A DNA stretch of 64,000 nt from Rhodospirillales bacterium (GCA_019455065.1 JACFNC010000003.1:248001-312000), one strand, 5' to 3'. Counted from the first letter of the stretch, positions 8,717-17,805 are shown. The notes: generated by a model not told the origin, from the sequence alone. Translations and numbers: made by a program.

Positions 8717-9520
8717 TCAGCAGCCGCACCAGACGGGTTCGCGCTTTTCCAGGAAGGCATCAATGCCCTCGCCGGCGTCGCGGGCCAGCATATTGCGGGT
8801 CATCACCTCGCTGGCATAAACGTAGGCGTCGTCCAGCCCCATCTCGAGCTGCCGGTAAAAGGCTTCCTTGCCGATTGACAGTGCCAGCGGCGATTTCCCG
8901 GCGATCAGGCGCGTGGTGTCTTCGACGGCCGCATCGAGTTCGTCCGCAGGCACCATGCGATTGATCAAACCGGCGAGCGTCGCCTCCTCGGCGTCGATGG
9001 GTCGCCCGGTCAACAGCATCTCCATGGCCTTCTTGCGGCCGACGGCGCGGCTGAGGGCGACCATCGGCGTCGAGCAGAACAGGCCGATGTTCACACCGGG
9101 AGTTGCGAACATGGCGCCCTGGGCGGCGAATGCGAGATCGCAGCTCGCAACCAATTGGCAGCCGGCGGCGGTGGCCATCGCGTGAACCTTCGCGATCACC
9201 GGCTTGGGCAAGCGGACGATGGTCGTCATCATCTCGCTGCACTGGCGGAAAAGCGCCTCGTAGTTCTCTCGCCCCGGGTTGGCGCGCATCTCGCGAAGGT
9301 CATGTCCGGCGCAGAAAGCGGCGCCGTTGGCGGCAAGGACTACCACCTTTACCGAATCCTCGACCGCTACGGCGTCAAGCTCGGCCTTGAGCGCCGTCAT
9401 CAGCGCCCGTGACAAGGCGTTGCGGGCTTGCGGGCGGTTGAGCGTCAGGGTGGTGACGCCCTGCCGATCGTCCCGGAGCAGCACCCTCTCGGTTGTCGGG
9501 TCGTGACGGATGGCGGACAT
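8717..9520 (-). CDS. enoyl-CoA hydratase/isomerase family protein
   Basis: 267 residues from the ATG at 9520 (MSAIRHDP), the normal crotonase length. The N-terminus holds VTTLTLNRPQARNALS, and the oxyanion-hole regions are AFCAGHDLREM and ATAAGCQLVASCDLAFA. The catalytic-glutamate region typical of true hydratases is not obvious, so the reaction could be hydration or another crotonase chemistry. It likely works in fatty-acid or branched-chain acyl-CoA breakdown. It is divergent from a thioesterase gene, with a LiuR-like palindrome in the shared intergenic region. Confidence 0.85.
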   Translation of the reverse strand: MSAIRHDPTTERVLLRDDRQGVTTLTLNRPQARNALSRALMTALKAELDAVAVEDSVKVVVLAANGAAFCAGHDLREMRANPGRENYEALFRQCSEMMTTIVRLPKPVIAKVHAMATAAGCQLVASCDLAFAAQGAMFATPGVNIGLFCSTPMVALSRAVGRKKAMEMLLTGRPIDAEEATLAGLINRMVPADELDAAVEDTTRLIAGKSPLALSIGKEAFYRQLEMGLDDAYVYASEVMTRNMLARDAGEGIDAFLEKREPVWCGC

Positions 9521-9590
9521 GAACGCTCCCTTGCTCGAACGTCTCACGGCAGTTTGCGGCCAGGCGCTATCGGACCGCAAGGCCCTTCCG

Positions 9591-9605
9591 TTGACGTTAA
9601 CGTAA
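9591..9605. promoter_or_regulatory. LiuR/MerR-type operator candidate
   Basis: TTGACGTTAACGTAA contains a 14-base palindrome centred between 9598 and 9599 with one mismatch. It resembles the motif of LiuR-like MerR-family regulators of branched-chain amino acid and fatty acid catabolism in Proteobacteria. It lies between an enoyl-CoA hydratase and a thioesterase gene, which suits that regulon. The regulator is not in the window. Confidence 0.45.
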
Positions 9606-9646
9606 GTAGTTGGCTACCTTTCGCTGGATTTCCAGGGAGAACGCGC

Positions 9647-10090
9647 ATGCCGAAAATGTCGGCCCAAGAATTCCAGGCCTTGATCGACGCGGAATTGCCG
9701 CTGGTGCCGCTGTTCGGGATCAGGACCGAACGGCTCGGCAGGGGCGAGGCGGTGATGCGGATGGCTTTCAACGATGCGCTCGTCCGCCCCGGTGGCACCA
9801 TCGCCGGCCCGGCGCTGATGGGGCTGGCCGACGTCACCATGTATGCCGTCGTGCTCAGCCTGGTCGGTCGGGTCGAACTCGCCGTAACAACCAATCTGAC
9901 CATTCACTTCCTGCGCAAGCCGCCGCCTGCGGACGTGCTGGCGGAAGGGCGGATCCTCAAGCTGGGCAAGCGTCTGGCTGTCGGCGAAGTGCTGCTGTAT
10001 TCCGACGGCCAAGCCGATGTGGTGGCGCATGTGACGGGGACCTATTCGGTACCCCCGGCAGGGGATCACTCGAAAGCCCCGCTCCCGTAG
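9647..10090 (+). CDS. PaaI-family hot-dog thioesterase
   Basis: 147 residues from the ATG at 9647, which has AGGGAGA about 8 bases upstream; the longer upstream frame lacks family features. The hot-dog fold pattern is clear: VRPGGTIAGPALMGLADVTMY (helix with the catalytic Asp) and TTNLTIHFLRKPP. PaaI-type enzymes hydrolyse acyl- or phenylacetyl-CoA thioesters. The divergent enoyl-CoA hydratase and the shared operator suggest joint regulation in acyl-CoA catabolism. Confidence 0.85.
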   Translation: MPKMSAQEFQALIDAELPLVPLFGIRTERLGRGEAVMRMAFNDALVRPGGTIAGPALMGLADVTMYAVVLSLVGRVELAVTTNLTIHFLRKPPPADVLAEGRILKLGKRLAVGEVLLYSDGQADVVAHVTGTYSVPPAGDHSKAPLP

Positions 10091-10099
10091 GCCTTCCGG

Positions 10100-10119
10100 T
10101 GCGGTAAAATGATACCGCA
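10100..10119 (+). terminator. small hairpin after the thioesterase gene
   Basis: TGCGGTA and TACCGCA form a 7-base stem with a 6-base loop, 10 bases after the stop codon. No U-tract follows, so it is only a weak terminator candidate. Confidence 0.3.
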
Positions 10120-10155
10120 GACATAAAGGCATTGATTTAAAACGATTTTACGATG

Positions 10156-10183
10156 TTGACTTGAGTGCCGCCTGTGGCATACT
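10156..10183 (+). promoter_or_regulatory. sigma70-type promoter of rplM-rpsI
   Basis: TTGACT (10156-10161) and CATACT (10178-10183) are separated by 16 bases, about 55 bases ahead of the rplM start. The leader between them and the gene is short and G/C-rich and could carry ribosomal-protein feedback control, but I cannot fold it reliably. Confidence 0.55.
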
Positions 10184-10236
10184 CCGCCTCCTTCAACGAG
10201 GGGCAGAGCGCCCCGAGAGCTTCGGTAGCAGGTGTC

Positions 10237-10701
10237 ATGAAAACCTTTTCCGCCAAGCCGTCGGACATCCAGAAGAAATGGATCGTCATTGACGCGGATG
10301 GCCTTGTCCTCGGCCGGCTGGCCAGCATCGTCTCGATGCGGTTGCGCGGCAAGCACAAGCCCACCTACACGCCGCACATGGATTGCGGCGACAATGTCAT
10401 CGTCGTCAACGCCGAGAAGGTCCGCCTGACCGGCAACAAGCTCCGCGACAAGGTCTTCTACTGGCACACCGGGCATCCCGGCGGCATCAAGGGCCGTACG
10501 GCCGGACAGCAGCTCAGCGGCCGCTTCCCCGAGCGCGTGATCGTCAAGGCGGTCGAGCGCATGATCACCCGCGGACCGCTGGGGCGCCAGCAGATGAAGA
10601 ACCTGCGCGTCTATGCCGGCCCGTCCCATCCGCATGAGGCGCAGCAGCCGGAAGCGCTGGACGTTGCCGCCATGAACCCGAAGAACAAGAGGAGCGTGTA
10701 A
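10237..10701 (+). CDS. rplM: 50S ribosomal protein L13
   Basis: 154 residues from the ATG at 10237. The alphaproteobacterial L13 N-terminus [15 protein letters not shown] is followed by [25 protein letters not shown], the HTGHPGG segment and [17 protein letters not shown]13 binds 23S rRNA early in large-subunit assembly. It is followed after 3 bases by rpsI, the conserved gene pair. Confidence 0.98.
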   Translation: MKTFSAKPSDIQKKWIVIDADGLVLGRLASIVSMRLRGKHKPTYTPHMDCGDNVIVVNAEKVRLTGNKLRDKVFYWHTGHPGGIKGRTAGQQLSGRFPERVIVKAVERMITRGPLGRQQMKNLRVYAGPSHPHEAQQPEALDVAAMNPKNKRSV

Positions 10702-10704
10702 TCC

Positions 10705-11181
10705 ATGGCCGAGGATCTCAAGAGCCTCGCGGATCTGAAGAGTGTCGTCGCCCCGGTCGCCGCGGCGCCGGCGCGCGAACCGAAGATCGACGCACAGGGC
10801 CGCTCCTATGCCACCGGCAAGCGCAAGAACGCGGTTGCCCGCGTGTGGGTCATGCCGGGTACCGGGCGTATTACCGTCAACGGTCGCGAAGTCGAGAAGT
10901 ATTTCGCCCGTCCAGTGCTGCGCATGGTCATCAACCAGCCCTTCGCGGTCGCCAACCGGGTGCGCCAGTACGACGTGGTGTGCACGGTGACCGGCGGCGG
11001 GCTGTCGGGGCAGGCCGGGGCGGTGCGCCACGGCATCAGCCGCGCGCTCACCTTCTATGAGCCGGATCTGCGCGCGCCGCTTAAGGCCGGTGGGTTCCTA
11101 ACCCGCGACTCGCGCGTCGTCGAACGCAAGAAGTACGGCAAGCCGAAGGCGCGACGTAGCTTCCAGTTCTCCAAGCGCTAA
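10705..11181 (+). CDS. rpsI: 30S ribosomal protein S9
   Basis: 158 residues. An N-terminal extension of about 35 residues (Ala/Pro-rich) precedes the S9 core [21 protein letters not shown], as is common in Alphaproteobacteria. The conserved C-terminus [14 protein letters not shown] reaches the P-site tRNA in the ribosome. Co-transcribed with rplM; an intrinsic terminator follows. Confidence 0.98.
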   Translation: MAEDLKSLADLKSVVAPVAAAPAREPKIDAQGRSYATGKRKNAVARVWVMPGTGRITVNGREVEKYFARPVLRMVINQPFAVANRVRQYDVVCTVTGGGLSGQAGAVRHGISRALTFYEPDLRAPLKAGGFLTRDSRVVERKKYGKPKARRSFQFSKR

Positions 11182-11209
11182 GTTTCCCGTCGCGGTTAGC
11201 TCGAATGAC

Positions 11210-11241
11210 GAGGGCGCCCCACGGGGCGCCCTCTGTCGTTT
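11210..11241 (+). terminator. intrinsic terminator after rpsI
   Basis: GAGGGCGCCCC (11210-11220) and GGGGCGCCCTC (11223-11233) form a perfect 11-base inverted repeat around AC, followed by TGTCGTTT. The stem is very stable but the T-run is short. Confidence 0.7.
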
Positions 11242-11257
11242 CAGGAAAGGTCGTTCG

Positions 11258-12304
11258 ATGAGCCAAAACAAGATCCGGGCCGCCATTCTGGGAGCCAGCG
11301 GCTATACGGGAGCGGAGTTGGTGCGCCTGCTGGCGGGTCACGGCGGCTTTCGCATCGTCGCCCTGACGGCCGACCGCAAGGTTGGCCAGACCATGGGGAC
11401 GGTGTTTCCCCATCTGGCGGGGCTCGACCTGCCGGCGATGGTGGGCGTCGACCAGGTGGACTATGCCGATGTCGACGCGGTGTTCTGCGGCCTGCCCCAC
11501 GGGACGACGCAGGAGATCATCGCCGGCCTGCCGCCCCATCTCAAGGTGGTGGATCTGTCGGCTGACTTCCGCTTGGCCGACACCGCGACCTATGCCCAGT
11601 GGTACGGGCATGAGCACAAGGCGCCGGCGTTGCAGCGCGAGGCCGTGTACGGCCTTACCGAACTGGCCCGCGACGCGGTCCGCAAGGCGCGGCTGGTGGC
11701 CAATCCGGGCTGCTATCCGACCTCGGCGCAACTGCCGCTCGTGCCGCTGCTGCGCGCCGGGCTGATCGACGCCAACGACATCATCATCGACGCCAAATCC
11801 GGGGTAAGCGGCGCCGGGCGAGCCGCCAAGGAGGCCAACCTTTACACCGAGGTGGCCGGTGGCATTCACGCCTACGGCATCGCCAGCCACCGCCACGCCC
11901 CGGAGATCGAGCAGGGCCTCTCCGCGGCGGCCGGTCGGCCCGTCGTGGTCAACTTCACGCCGCATCTGATGCCGATGAGCCGGGGCATCCTGAGCACGAT
12001 CTATGTTCGTCTCGCGGCCGGGGCGGCGGTTGCGGACCTGCGCGGCGAACTGTCGCGGCGTTATGCCGGCGAGGCGTTCGTGCGGGTGTTGCCCGAGGGC
12101 GTGGTTCCGGCCACCCGCCACGTCACCGGGTCCAACCACTGCCTGATCGGTGTGTTCGCCGACCGCGTGCCGGGCCGGGGCATCATCTGCTCGGTGATCG
12201 ACAATCTGGTGAAGGGCGCCTCCGGACAGGCGGTCCAGAACATGAACCTCATGTTCGGCCTGGCCGAAACCGCCGGTCTCGAACAGCAACCCTTGTTTCC
12301 TTGA
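11258..12304 (+). CDS. argC: N-acetyl-gamma-glutamyl-phosphate reductase
   Basis: 348 residues. The NADP-binding GASGYTGAELVRLL motif is at the N-terminus and the catalytic Cys lies in ANPGCYPTSAQL near residue 150. SGVSGAGR and HRHAPEIEQ complete the active site, and HLMPMSRGI is a further conserved block. ArgC reduces N-acetylglutamyl-phosphate to the semialdehyde in arginine synthesis. It lies 76 bases after rpsI behind the terminator and is followed after 8 bases by the gamma-carbonic-anhydrase-like gene. Confidence 0.97.
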   Translation: MSQNKIRAAILGASGYTGAELVRLLAGHGGFRIVALTADRKVGQTMGTVFPHLAGLDLPAMVGVDQVDYADVDAVFCGLPHGTTQEIIAGLPPHLKVVDLSADFRLADTATYAQWYGHEHKAPALQREAVYGLTELARDAVRKARLVANPGCYPTSAQLPLVPLLRAGLIDANDIIIDAKSGVSGAGRAAKEANLYTEVAGGIHAYGIASHRHAPEIEQGLSAAAGRPVVVNFTPHLMPMSRGILSTIYVRLAAGAAVADLRGELSRRYAGEAFVRVLPEGVVPATRHVTGSNHCLIGVFADRVPGRGIICSVIDNLVKGASGQAVQNMNLMFGLAETAGLEQQPLFP

Positions 12305-12312
12305 GGTGAAGC

Positions 12313-12834
12313 ATGCCTGATCCCGTTATTCTCGCTTTCGCCGGCAAGTTCCCCGCCATCTCCGAGGAGGCCTTCGTCGCGCCCACCGCGGCGGTTATCG
12401 GCGACGTCGTCGTGGGGGCGGGGTCGAGCATCTGGTTCTCGTGCTCGGTGCGTGGCGACGTGCACGAGATACGCATTGGCGAGCGTACGAACGTTCAGGA
12501 CGGGAGCGTGGTCCACGTCACGCACGACAAGTTCGGCTGCTATATCGGATCGGACATCACCATTGGGCACGGTGCGATCATCCATGCCTGCACGCTGGAA
12601 GACGGTTGCTTCATCGGAATGGGGGCGACGGTGATGGACGGCGTCGTCGTCGAGTCCCAGGCCATGGTTGCGGCGGGCGCGCTGGTCACCCCGAACAAGC
12701 GGGTCAAGCGCGGCGAACTCTGGGCGGGCAGCCCGGCGCGATTCCTGCGCCATCTGACCCGTGAGGAGCTAGCCGGCTTTCCTCGTCAGGCCGCCCATTA
12801 CGCCGAGTTGGCCCGCCGCTACAAAGCGGGCTGA
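12313..12834 (+). CDS. gamma-carbonic-anhydrase-like hexapeptide protein
   Basis: 173 residues forming a left-handed beta-helix: repeated hexapeptides such as AAVIGDVVVGAGSSIWFSCSV and FIGMGATVMDGVVVE. Possible zinc histidines sit in HVTHDKFG and GHGAIIHAC. The C-terminal helix RHLTREELAGF is typical of the YrdA/CaiE/PaaY family. Some members are carbonic anhydrases, while others have no shown activity, so the reaction is not certain. Probably co-transcribed with argC; it converges on phaC. Confidence 0.85.
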   Translation: MPDPVILAFAGKFPAISEEAFVAPTAAVIGDVVVGAGSSIWFSCSVRGDVHEIRIGERTNVQDGSVVHVTHDKFGCYIGSDITIGHGAIIHACTLEDGCFIGMGATVMDGVVVESQAMVAAGALVTPNKRVKRGELWAGSPARFLRHLTREELAGFPRQAAHYAELARRYKAG

Positions 12835-12851
12835 AATAGCCCGTCGAGCCC

Positions 12852-14657
12852 TTAGGCTGCGCGCACCCGGACATAGGAACCGGGGGCATCCTCCAGCGGT
12901 TTGAGCTTGCCGTCCCCGGGTTGACGAGCGGGAACCATCGCGCCCGCGTGCTCCTTCACCCAGGTCTGCCAGTCCTCCCACCACGAGCCGTCTTTCGAAG
13001 TGGCGCCCCGCAACCATGCTTCCGGATCGACGGGATTTTTGGTATTGATCCAATGGTTGTACTTGCTGGCCGAGGGCGGGTTTACCACGCCGGCAATGTG
13101 CCCGGAGGCCGCCAGCACGAATCGCACGGGGCCTGAAAACAGGCGGGTGGTGGCGTAGGTCGACTTCCAAGGGGCGATATGATCCTCGCGCGTCGACAGG
13201 ATGTAGGTCGGGGTTTTGACGCGCCCCAACTCGATCGGTGTGTCGGCCAGGGTTATCGCATTCGGCTCGACCAGCTTGTTCTCCTGGTAGAACTTGCGGA
13301 GATAGAAGCTGTGCATGGCCGCCGGCATGCGGGTCGCGTCGGCATTCCAGTACAAGAGGTCGAAGGGGAAGGGGTCCTTGCCCAGCAGGTAATTGTTGAT
13401 GACGAACGACCAGATCAGATCGTTGGCGCGCAGCATGTTGAAGGTCGTCGACATCTCGCTGCCTTCGAGATAGCCGCGCCGCGCCATCCGCTCCTCCAGC
13501 GACGCCAACTGCTCCTCGTCGATGAACACGCCGAGCTCGCCGGCCTCGCGGAAGTCGGTCATGGTGGTCAACAGAGTCGCCGAAGCGACTCGGTCTTCCT
13601 CGCCGCGCGCCGCGAGATAGGCCAGTGCGGCGGCCATCAGGGTGCCGCCCAGACAGTAGCCGACGACATTCGCCTTCCGCTCCCCGGTCGCCTGCTCGAT
13701 GGCGTCCAGGGCCGCCAACGGGCCCTCCAGCAGATAGTCCGAGAAGGTCTTAGCGGCCAGGCGCTCGTCGGGGTTGACCCAGGAGACGACGAACACGGTG
13801 TGGCCCTGATCGACGGCCCATTTCACGAACGAATTCTTCGGCCGCAAATCCAGGATGTAATACTTGTTGATCCACGGCGGCACGATGAGAAGCGGGCGCT
13901 CGAACACTTTGGCTGTCGTGGGCGAATACTGCAACAGCTGCATCAGGTCGTTCTGGTAGATGACCTTGCCGGGCGTCACGGCGATGTTCTCGCCGATCTT
14001 GAATGCCTCGAGGTCGGTCATGCGGATGCTGAGTTGGCCCTTGCCGCGCTCCAGGTCCTCCAACAAATTGTTGAGGCCGCGCAACAGGTTCTCGCCACCG
14101 CTCTCTATGGTGGCGCGCAGCACTTCCGGATTGGTGAGGACGAAGTTGCTGGGCGCCATCGCGTCCACGAACTGGCGGGTGTAGAAGTCCACCTTTCGCG
14201 CCGTCTTGTCGTCCAGCCCCTCGACGCTGCCGACCAGCCCCTGGATCCAACGCGCGGTCAGCAGGTAGGACTGCTTGATGAAATCGAAGACTTCGTTCTC
14301 GCTCCACATCTCGTCGCGAAACCGGCGGTCTCCCGCTTCCGGTTCGACCACGGGTGCGGTCTTCTCGCCAAGCAGACGCCGTGCGGTGTTTTGCCAAAGC
14401 GCCATGTAGTCCCGCCAGAGGGAAAGCTGGGCTTCGACCAGCTTCGACGGCGTGCTGATCAGCCGCGCCGTCATATCCATGAAGGCGTTTCCGATGTTCA
14501 GCGGGTCCGTGCCGCCGAGCGCGGCTTCCGAGGCCTGGCGGGCGAGGAAATCCGACACCACGCGGTGACTGCGCTCGGCGATGTTCGTCACCGCCCGCGA
14601 CAGTTCCGCAGGATCGACCGCCTTGGTGTCCGAGGCAGCGTTTTCGGGCATCGTCAC
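12852..14657 (-). CDS. phaC: class I polyhydroxyalkanoate synthase
   Basis: 601 residues, usual for class I PhaC. The lipase-like box GYCLGGTL places the catalytic Cys at residue 335, with Asp492 in REDHIAPW and His520 in ASGHIAGV. The N-terminal PhaC domain (residues about 60-260) includes RFRDEMWSENEVFDF. The enzyme polymerises (R)-3-hydroxyacyl-CoA into storage granules. No other pha gene is adjacent. A TTAACA/TATATA promoter lies just upstream. Confidence 0.97.
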   Translation of the reverse strand: MTMPENAASDTKAVDPAELSRAVTNIAERSHRVVSDFLARQASEAALGGTDPLNIGNAFMDMTARLISTPSKLVEAQLSLWRDYMALWQNTARRLLGEKTAPVVEPEAGDRRFRDEMWSENEVFDFIKQSYLLTARWIQGLVGSVEGLDDKTARKVDFYTRQFVDAMAPSNFVLTNPEVLRATIESGGENLLRGLNNLLEDLERGKGQLSIRMTDLEAFKIGENIAVTPGKVIYQNDLMQLLQYSPTTAKVFERPLLIVPPWINKYYILDLRPKNSFVKWAVDQGHTVFVVSWVNPDERLAAKTFSDYLLEGPLAALDAIEQATGERKANVVGYCLGGTLMAAALAYLAARGEEDRVASATLLTTMTDFREAGELGVFIDEEQLASLEERMARRGYLEGSEMSTTFNMLRANDLIWSFVINNYLLGKDPFPFDLLYWNADATRMPAAMHSFYLRKFYQENKLVEPNAITLADTPIELGRVKTPTYILSTREDHIAPWKSTYATTRLFSGPVRFVLAASGHIAGVVNPPSASKYNHWINTKNPVDPEAWLRGATSKDGSWWEDWQTWVKEHAGAMVPARQPGDGKLKPLEDAPGSYVRVRAA

Positions 14658-14691
14658 TCCGATCGAAAGCTGTGCATACCGTCCATGCCTC

Positions 14692-14719
14692 TATATACTT
14701 ACGGGCGCTTCGCTGTTAA
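14692..14719 (-). promoter_or_regulatory. putative phaC promoter
   Basis: On the minus strand TTAACA (14714-14719) and TATATA (14692-14697) are spaced by 16 bases, about 35 bases upstream of the phaC start codon. Confidence 0.5.
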
Positions 14720-14782
14720 ACAGCAGCATGGACAAAAAGGCGGTCCAGCCGCAGGCGCAGGCAGTAAAGGAGTAGTCTGACC

Positions 14783-15157
14783 ATGTTTCCATCGGCGAGG
14801 GCGGGGCAACGGATACTACGCGGTCGCTTTGCGGCGGCGACGGTCATGCTCTCGGCCGGCATCCTGCTGGGGGGATGTTCGTCGGTACCCGACGTGGTCA
14901 ATCCGGTGGCCTGGTACCGTGGCACCACCAACTGGATCAAGGGCGAGCCAGCCGATACGGCTCAGGCGCCGGCCCAGACCGGGCAGTTCCCGAAACTCTC
15001 CTCCGTTCCCGCGCGGCCGCAGCCCATATCGCCGGCCGAGCGTCAGGACATCATGCAGGGCCTCGTCTCCGACCGCGCCAACGCGCGCTATAGCGACGAG
15101 GCGCCCCGCCTGGACGGAACCCCGACCCGCCCCTTGCAGCCGGCACAGGGCGGCTGA
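14783..15157 (+). CDS. small putative lipoprotein
   Basis: 124 residues. The N-terminus is Arg-rich, then hydrophobic, then lipobox LLGGC (Cys near residue 32). The mature part has VNPVAWYRGTTNWIKG and a Pro/Ala-rich tail ending in a low-complexity segment. The pattern resembles short alphaproteobacterial lipoproteins found near the alaC-hom block. Function unknown. Confidence 0.65.
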   Translation: MFPSARAGQRILRGRFAAATVMLSAGILLGGCSSVPDVVNPVAWYRGTTNWIKGEPADTAQAPAQTGQFPKLSSVPARPQPISPAERQDIMQGLVSDRANARYSDEAPRLDGTPTRPLQPAQGG

Positions 15158-15161
15158 GCGC

Positions 15162-15179
15162 GCGACAGATTTCTGTCGC
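15162..15179. repeat. 18-base perfect inverted repeat upstream of alaC
   Basis: GCGACAGA-TT-TCTGTCGC lies 4 bases past the lipoprotein stop and about 85 bases ahead of alaC. No T-tract follows, so a regulator-binding site is as plausible as a terminator. Confidence 0.4.
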
Positions 15180-15262
15180 CTGGCATTTCCCGGCGCGCTA
15201 AATATTCTCGACGGCCGGCCCGCCGGCCGAACCCCGCGGTCCCACCTGAAAGCGTTCGCGAC

Positions 15263-16486
15263 ATGGAACAGGAATTTCATCGGATAAAGCGCCTTCCTCC
15301 GTACGTGTTTGCCGAAGTCAACGCGATGAAGGCGCGCGCCCGGGCCGCGGGCGAGGACATCATCGACCTGGGGATGGGCAACCCCGATCAGCCGACGCCC
15401 AAGCACATCGTGGACAAGCTGGTCGAGGCTGCGCAGAACCCGCGCGCCCACCGCTATTCGATGTCGCGCGGCATTCCCGGGTTGCGCAAGGCCCTCTGCG
15501 GGTACTATGCGCGCCGGTTCAACGTCGAGCTGGACCCCGAAACCGAAACCATCGTCACTCTGGGGTCCAAGGAGGGGCTTGCCAACCTCGCCGCCGCCAT
15601 CACCAGTCCCGGCGATGTGATGCTGGTTCCGAACCCCAGCTATCCCATCCATCCCTTCGGCTTCATCATCGCCGGCGGTGCGGTGCGCCACATTCCGGTG
15701 ACGCCGGACAAGGAATTCCTGGTCTCGCTCGATCGCGCCGTGCGGCACTCGGTGCCGAAGCCGGTGGCGCTGATCCTCAACTATCCGTCGAACCCTACGG
15801 CATTGTTGGCCGATCTCGACTTCTACGGCCAGGTGGTTGACTTCTGCCGCCACCACGGCATCTGGGTCCTCTCGGACATCGCCTATTCCGAGATCTACTT
15901 CAACGACGTGCCGCCGCCGTCCATCCTGCAGGTGCCGGGCGCGAAGGAGATCGCCGTCGAGTTCACCTCGATGTCGAAGACGTACAACATGCCGGGCTGG
16001 CGCATCGGCTTCGCGGCGGGCAACAAGACACTGATATCGGCCTTGTCGCGCATCAAATCGTATCTCGACTACGGCGCCTTCACGCCGCTGCAGGTGGCGG
16101 CGGCGGCGGCCCTCAACGGCCCGCAGGACTGCGTCGTGGAAATCCGCCAGATGTACAAGGATCGCCGCGACGTCGTGATCAAGGGCCTCGCGCAGGCGGG
16201 GTGGAACGTTCCCAGCCCCCCCGCGACGATGTTTGCCTGGGCGCCCATTCCGCCGGCGTTCGCGCATCTGGGATCGCTGGAGTTCTCGAAACTGCTGTTG
16301 CGCGAGGCCAGCGTGGCGGTGTCGCCCGGTATCGGTTTTGGCGAGTATGGCGATTCGCACGTGCGCATCGCCCTCGTCGAGAACGTTCATCGCACCCGGC
16401 AAGCGGTGCGCAACATCAAGACTTTCCTCCAGTCCTACGACCGCGTGCTCGAGGACGCCGAGAAAAAGCGGGCGGTAGGATCTTGA
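15263..16486 (+). CDS. alaC: AlaC-type aminotransferase (class I/II, PLP)
   Basis: 407 residues. The N-terminus MEQEFHRIKRLPPYVFAEVN is the hallmark of the AlaC group. NPSYPIHPFG and LNYPSNPTA bind substrate and PLP, and the Schiff-base lysine is in SMSKTYNMPGWR. AlaC interconverts glutamate/pyruvate and 2-oxoglutarate/alanine, though some members act on other keto acids. Its stop overlaps the TTG start of hom, a gene order widespread in Rhodospirillales and relatives. Confidence 0.92.
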   Translation: MEQEFHRIKRLPPYVFAEVNAMKARARAAGEDIIDLGMGNPDQPTPKHIVDKLVEAAQNPRAHRYSMSRGIPGLRKALCGYYARRFNVELDPETETIVTLGSKEGLANLAAAITSPGDVMLVPNPSYPIHPFGFIIAGGAVRHIPVTPDKEFLVSLDRAVRHSVPKPVALILNYPSNPTALLADLDFYGQVVDFCRHHGIWVLSDIAYSEIYFNDVPPPSILQVPGAKEIAVEFTSMSKTYNMPGWRIGFAAGNKTLISALSRIKSYLDYGAFTPLQVAAAAALNGPQDCVVEIRQMYKDRRDVVIKGLAQAGWNVPSPPATMFAWAPIPPAFAHLGSLEFSKLLLREASVAVSPGIGFGEYGDSHVRIALVENVHRTRQAVRNIKTFLQSYDRVLEDAEKKRAVGS

Positions 16487-17775
16487 GCAAGCCGCTACGC
16501 ATCGCGGTCGCCGGCCTGGGAACGGTCGGGGCCGGCACGTTGAGGCTGCTGCAGCAGCACTCGGCGCTCATCGCGGCCCGCGCCGGCCGTCCGATCGTGG
16601 TGACCGCGGTGTCGGCGCGCGAGCGCGGCCGCGACCGCGGGGTGTCGCTCGAAGGACTCCACTGGTACGAGGACGCGGTGGCGATGGCTGCCGGGGCCGA
16701 CGTCGACGTCGTGGTCGAACTGATCGGCGGCTCTGACGGCGTCGCCAAGGCGGTCTGCGAAACGGCCATCGCCCAGGGCAAGCATGTGGTGACCGCCAAC
16801 AAGGCGCTGCTGGCCGTGCACGGGGCCGACCTTGCGCGCAATGCCGAGGAGCGCGGCCTGATCCTCGCCTTCGAGGCCGCCGTCGCGGGCGGCATCCCGA
16901 TCATCAAGGCTTTGCGTGAGGGGCTGGCCGGGAATCAGGTGACCCGCGTCTACGGCATCCTCAACGGCACGTGCAACTACATCCTGACCACGATGCGCGA
17001 GACCGGGCGGGAGTTCGCCGAGGTGCTGGCCGAGGCGCAGGCGCTGGGCTATGCCGAGGCCGATCCAAGCTTCGACGTCGATGGCGTGGACGCCGCCCAC
17101 AAGCTGGCCATCCTCACCAGCGTCGCCTTCGGCTGCCCGGTCAATTTCGGTGCCGTGTACATCGAGGGCATCCGCCGGGTGTCCGCCCTCGACATCCAGT
17201 TCGCGCAAGAACTCGGCTATCGCATAAAACTGTTGGGCATCGCCCGCCTGACGCCCGACGGCGTCGAGCAGCGCGTCCATCCCTGCATGGTGCCGGTCTC
17301 GTCGCCGATCGCCCATGTCGACGGCGTGTTCAACGCCGTGGTCGCGGAGGGCGATTTCGTCGGACGCTCCGTCTACGAGGGCCGCGGCGCCGGCGCGGGC
17401 CCCACGGCCTCGGCCGTCGCGGCGGATCTGGTGGACATCGCGGCCGGCCGCCGCGGCCCCACTTTCGGGGTGCCGGCAGCGGCGCTGAAGAACCTGCCCC
17501 TGCTGCCGATGGAGCGCCACCGTGGCGCCTATTACATCCGCCTCATGGTGCTCGACCGTCCCGGCGTGTTCGCAGACATCGCCGCCGCCCTCCGCGACGA
17601 GCGGGTATCGATGGAGGCGGTGCTGCAACGGGGGCGAGCCCCGGGCGAGACCGTGCCGGTGGTCATGACCGTGCACGACACCGACGAGGCGGCGATGATG
17701 CGTGCGATCGACCGCATCGGCGCGAACGAGGCCATCGTGGAGCCGCCCTGCATCGTCCGCATCGAAGCGCTTTGA
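16483..17775 (+). CDS. hom: homoserine dehydrogenase
   Basis: 430 residues from a TTG at 16483 that overlaps the alaC stop (TTGA). The NAD(P)-binding motif AVAGLGTVGAGTL begins at residue 7. TANKALLAVHG, FEAAVAGGIPIIK and the substrate loop ILNGTCNYILTTM follow. ADPSFDVDGVDAAHKLAIL is the catalytic region. An ACT domain (about residues 350-425, LMVLDRPGVFADIAAAL) allows feedback inhibition, usually by threonine. It supplies homoserine for Met and Thr synthesis. Confidence 0.96.
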   Translation: MSKPLRIAVAGLGTVGAGTLRLLQQHSALIAARAGRPIVVTAVSARERGRDRGVSLEGLHWYEDAVAMAAGADVDVVVELIGGSDGVAKAVCETAIAQGKHVVTANKALLAVHGADLARNAEERGLILAFEAAVAGGIPIIKALREGLAGNQVTRVYGILNGTCNYILTTMRETGREFAEVLAEAQALGYAEADPSFDVDGVDAAHKLAILTSVAFGCPVNFGAVYIEGIRRVSALDIQFAQELGYRIKLLGIARLTPDGVEQRVHPCMVPVSSPIAHVDGVFNAVVAEGDFVGRSVYEGRGAGAGPTASAVAADLVDIAAGRRGPTFGVPAAALKNLPLLPMERHRGAYYIRLMVLDRPGVFADIAAALRDERVSMEAVLQRGRAPGETVPVVMTVHDTDEAAMMRAIDRIGANEAIVEPPCIVRIEAL

Positions 17776-17805
17776 GAGGTGCTGGCTCACGCCACATATC
17801 CATTT

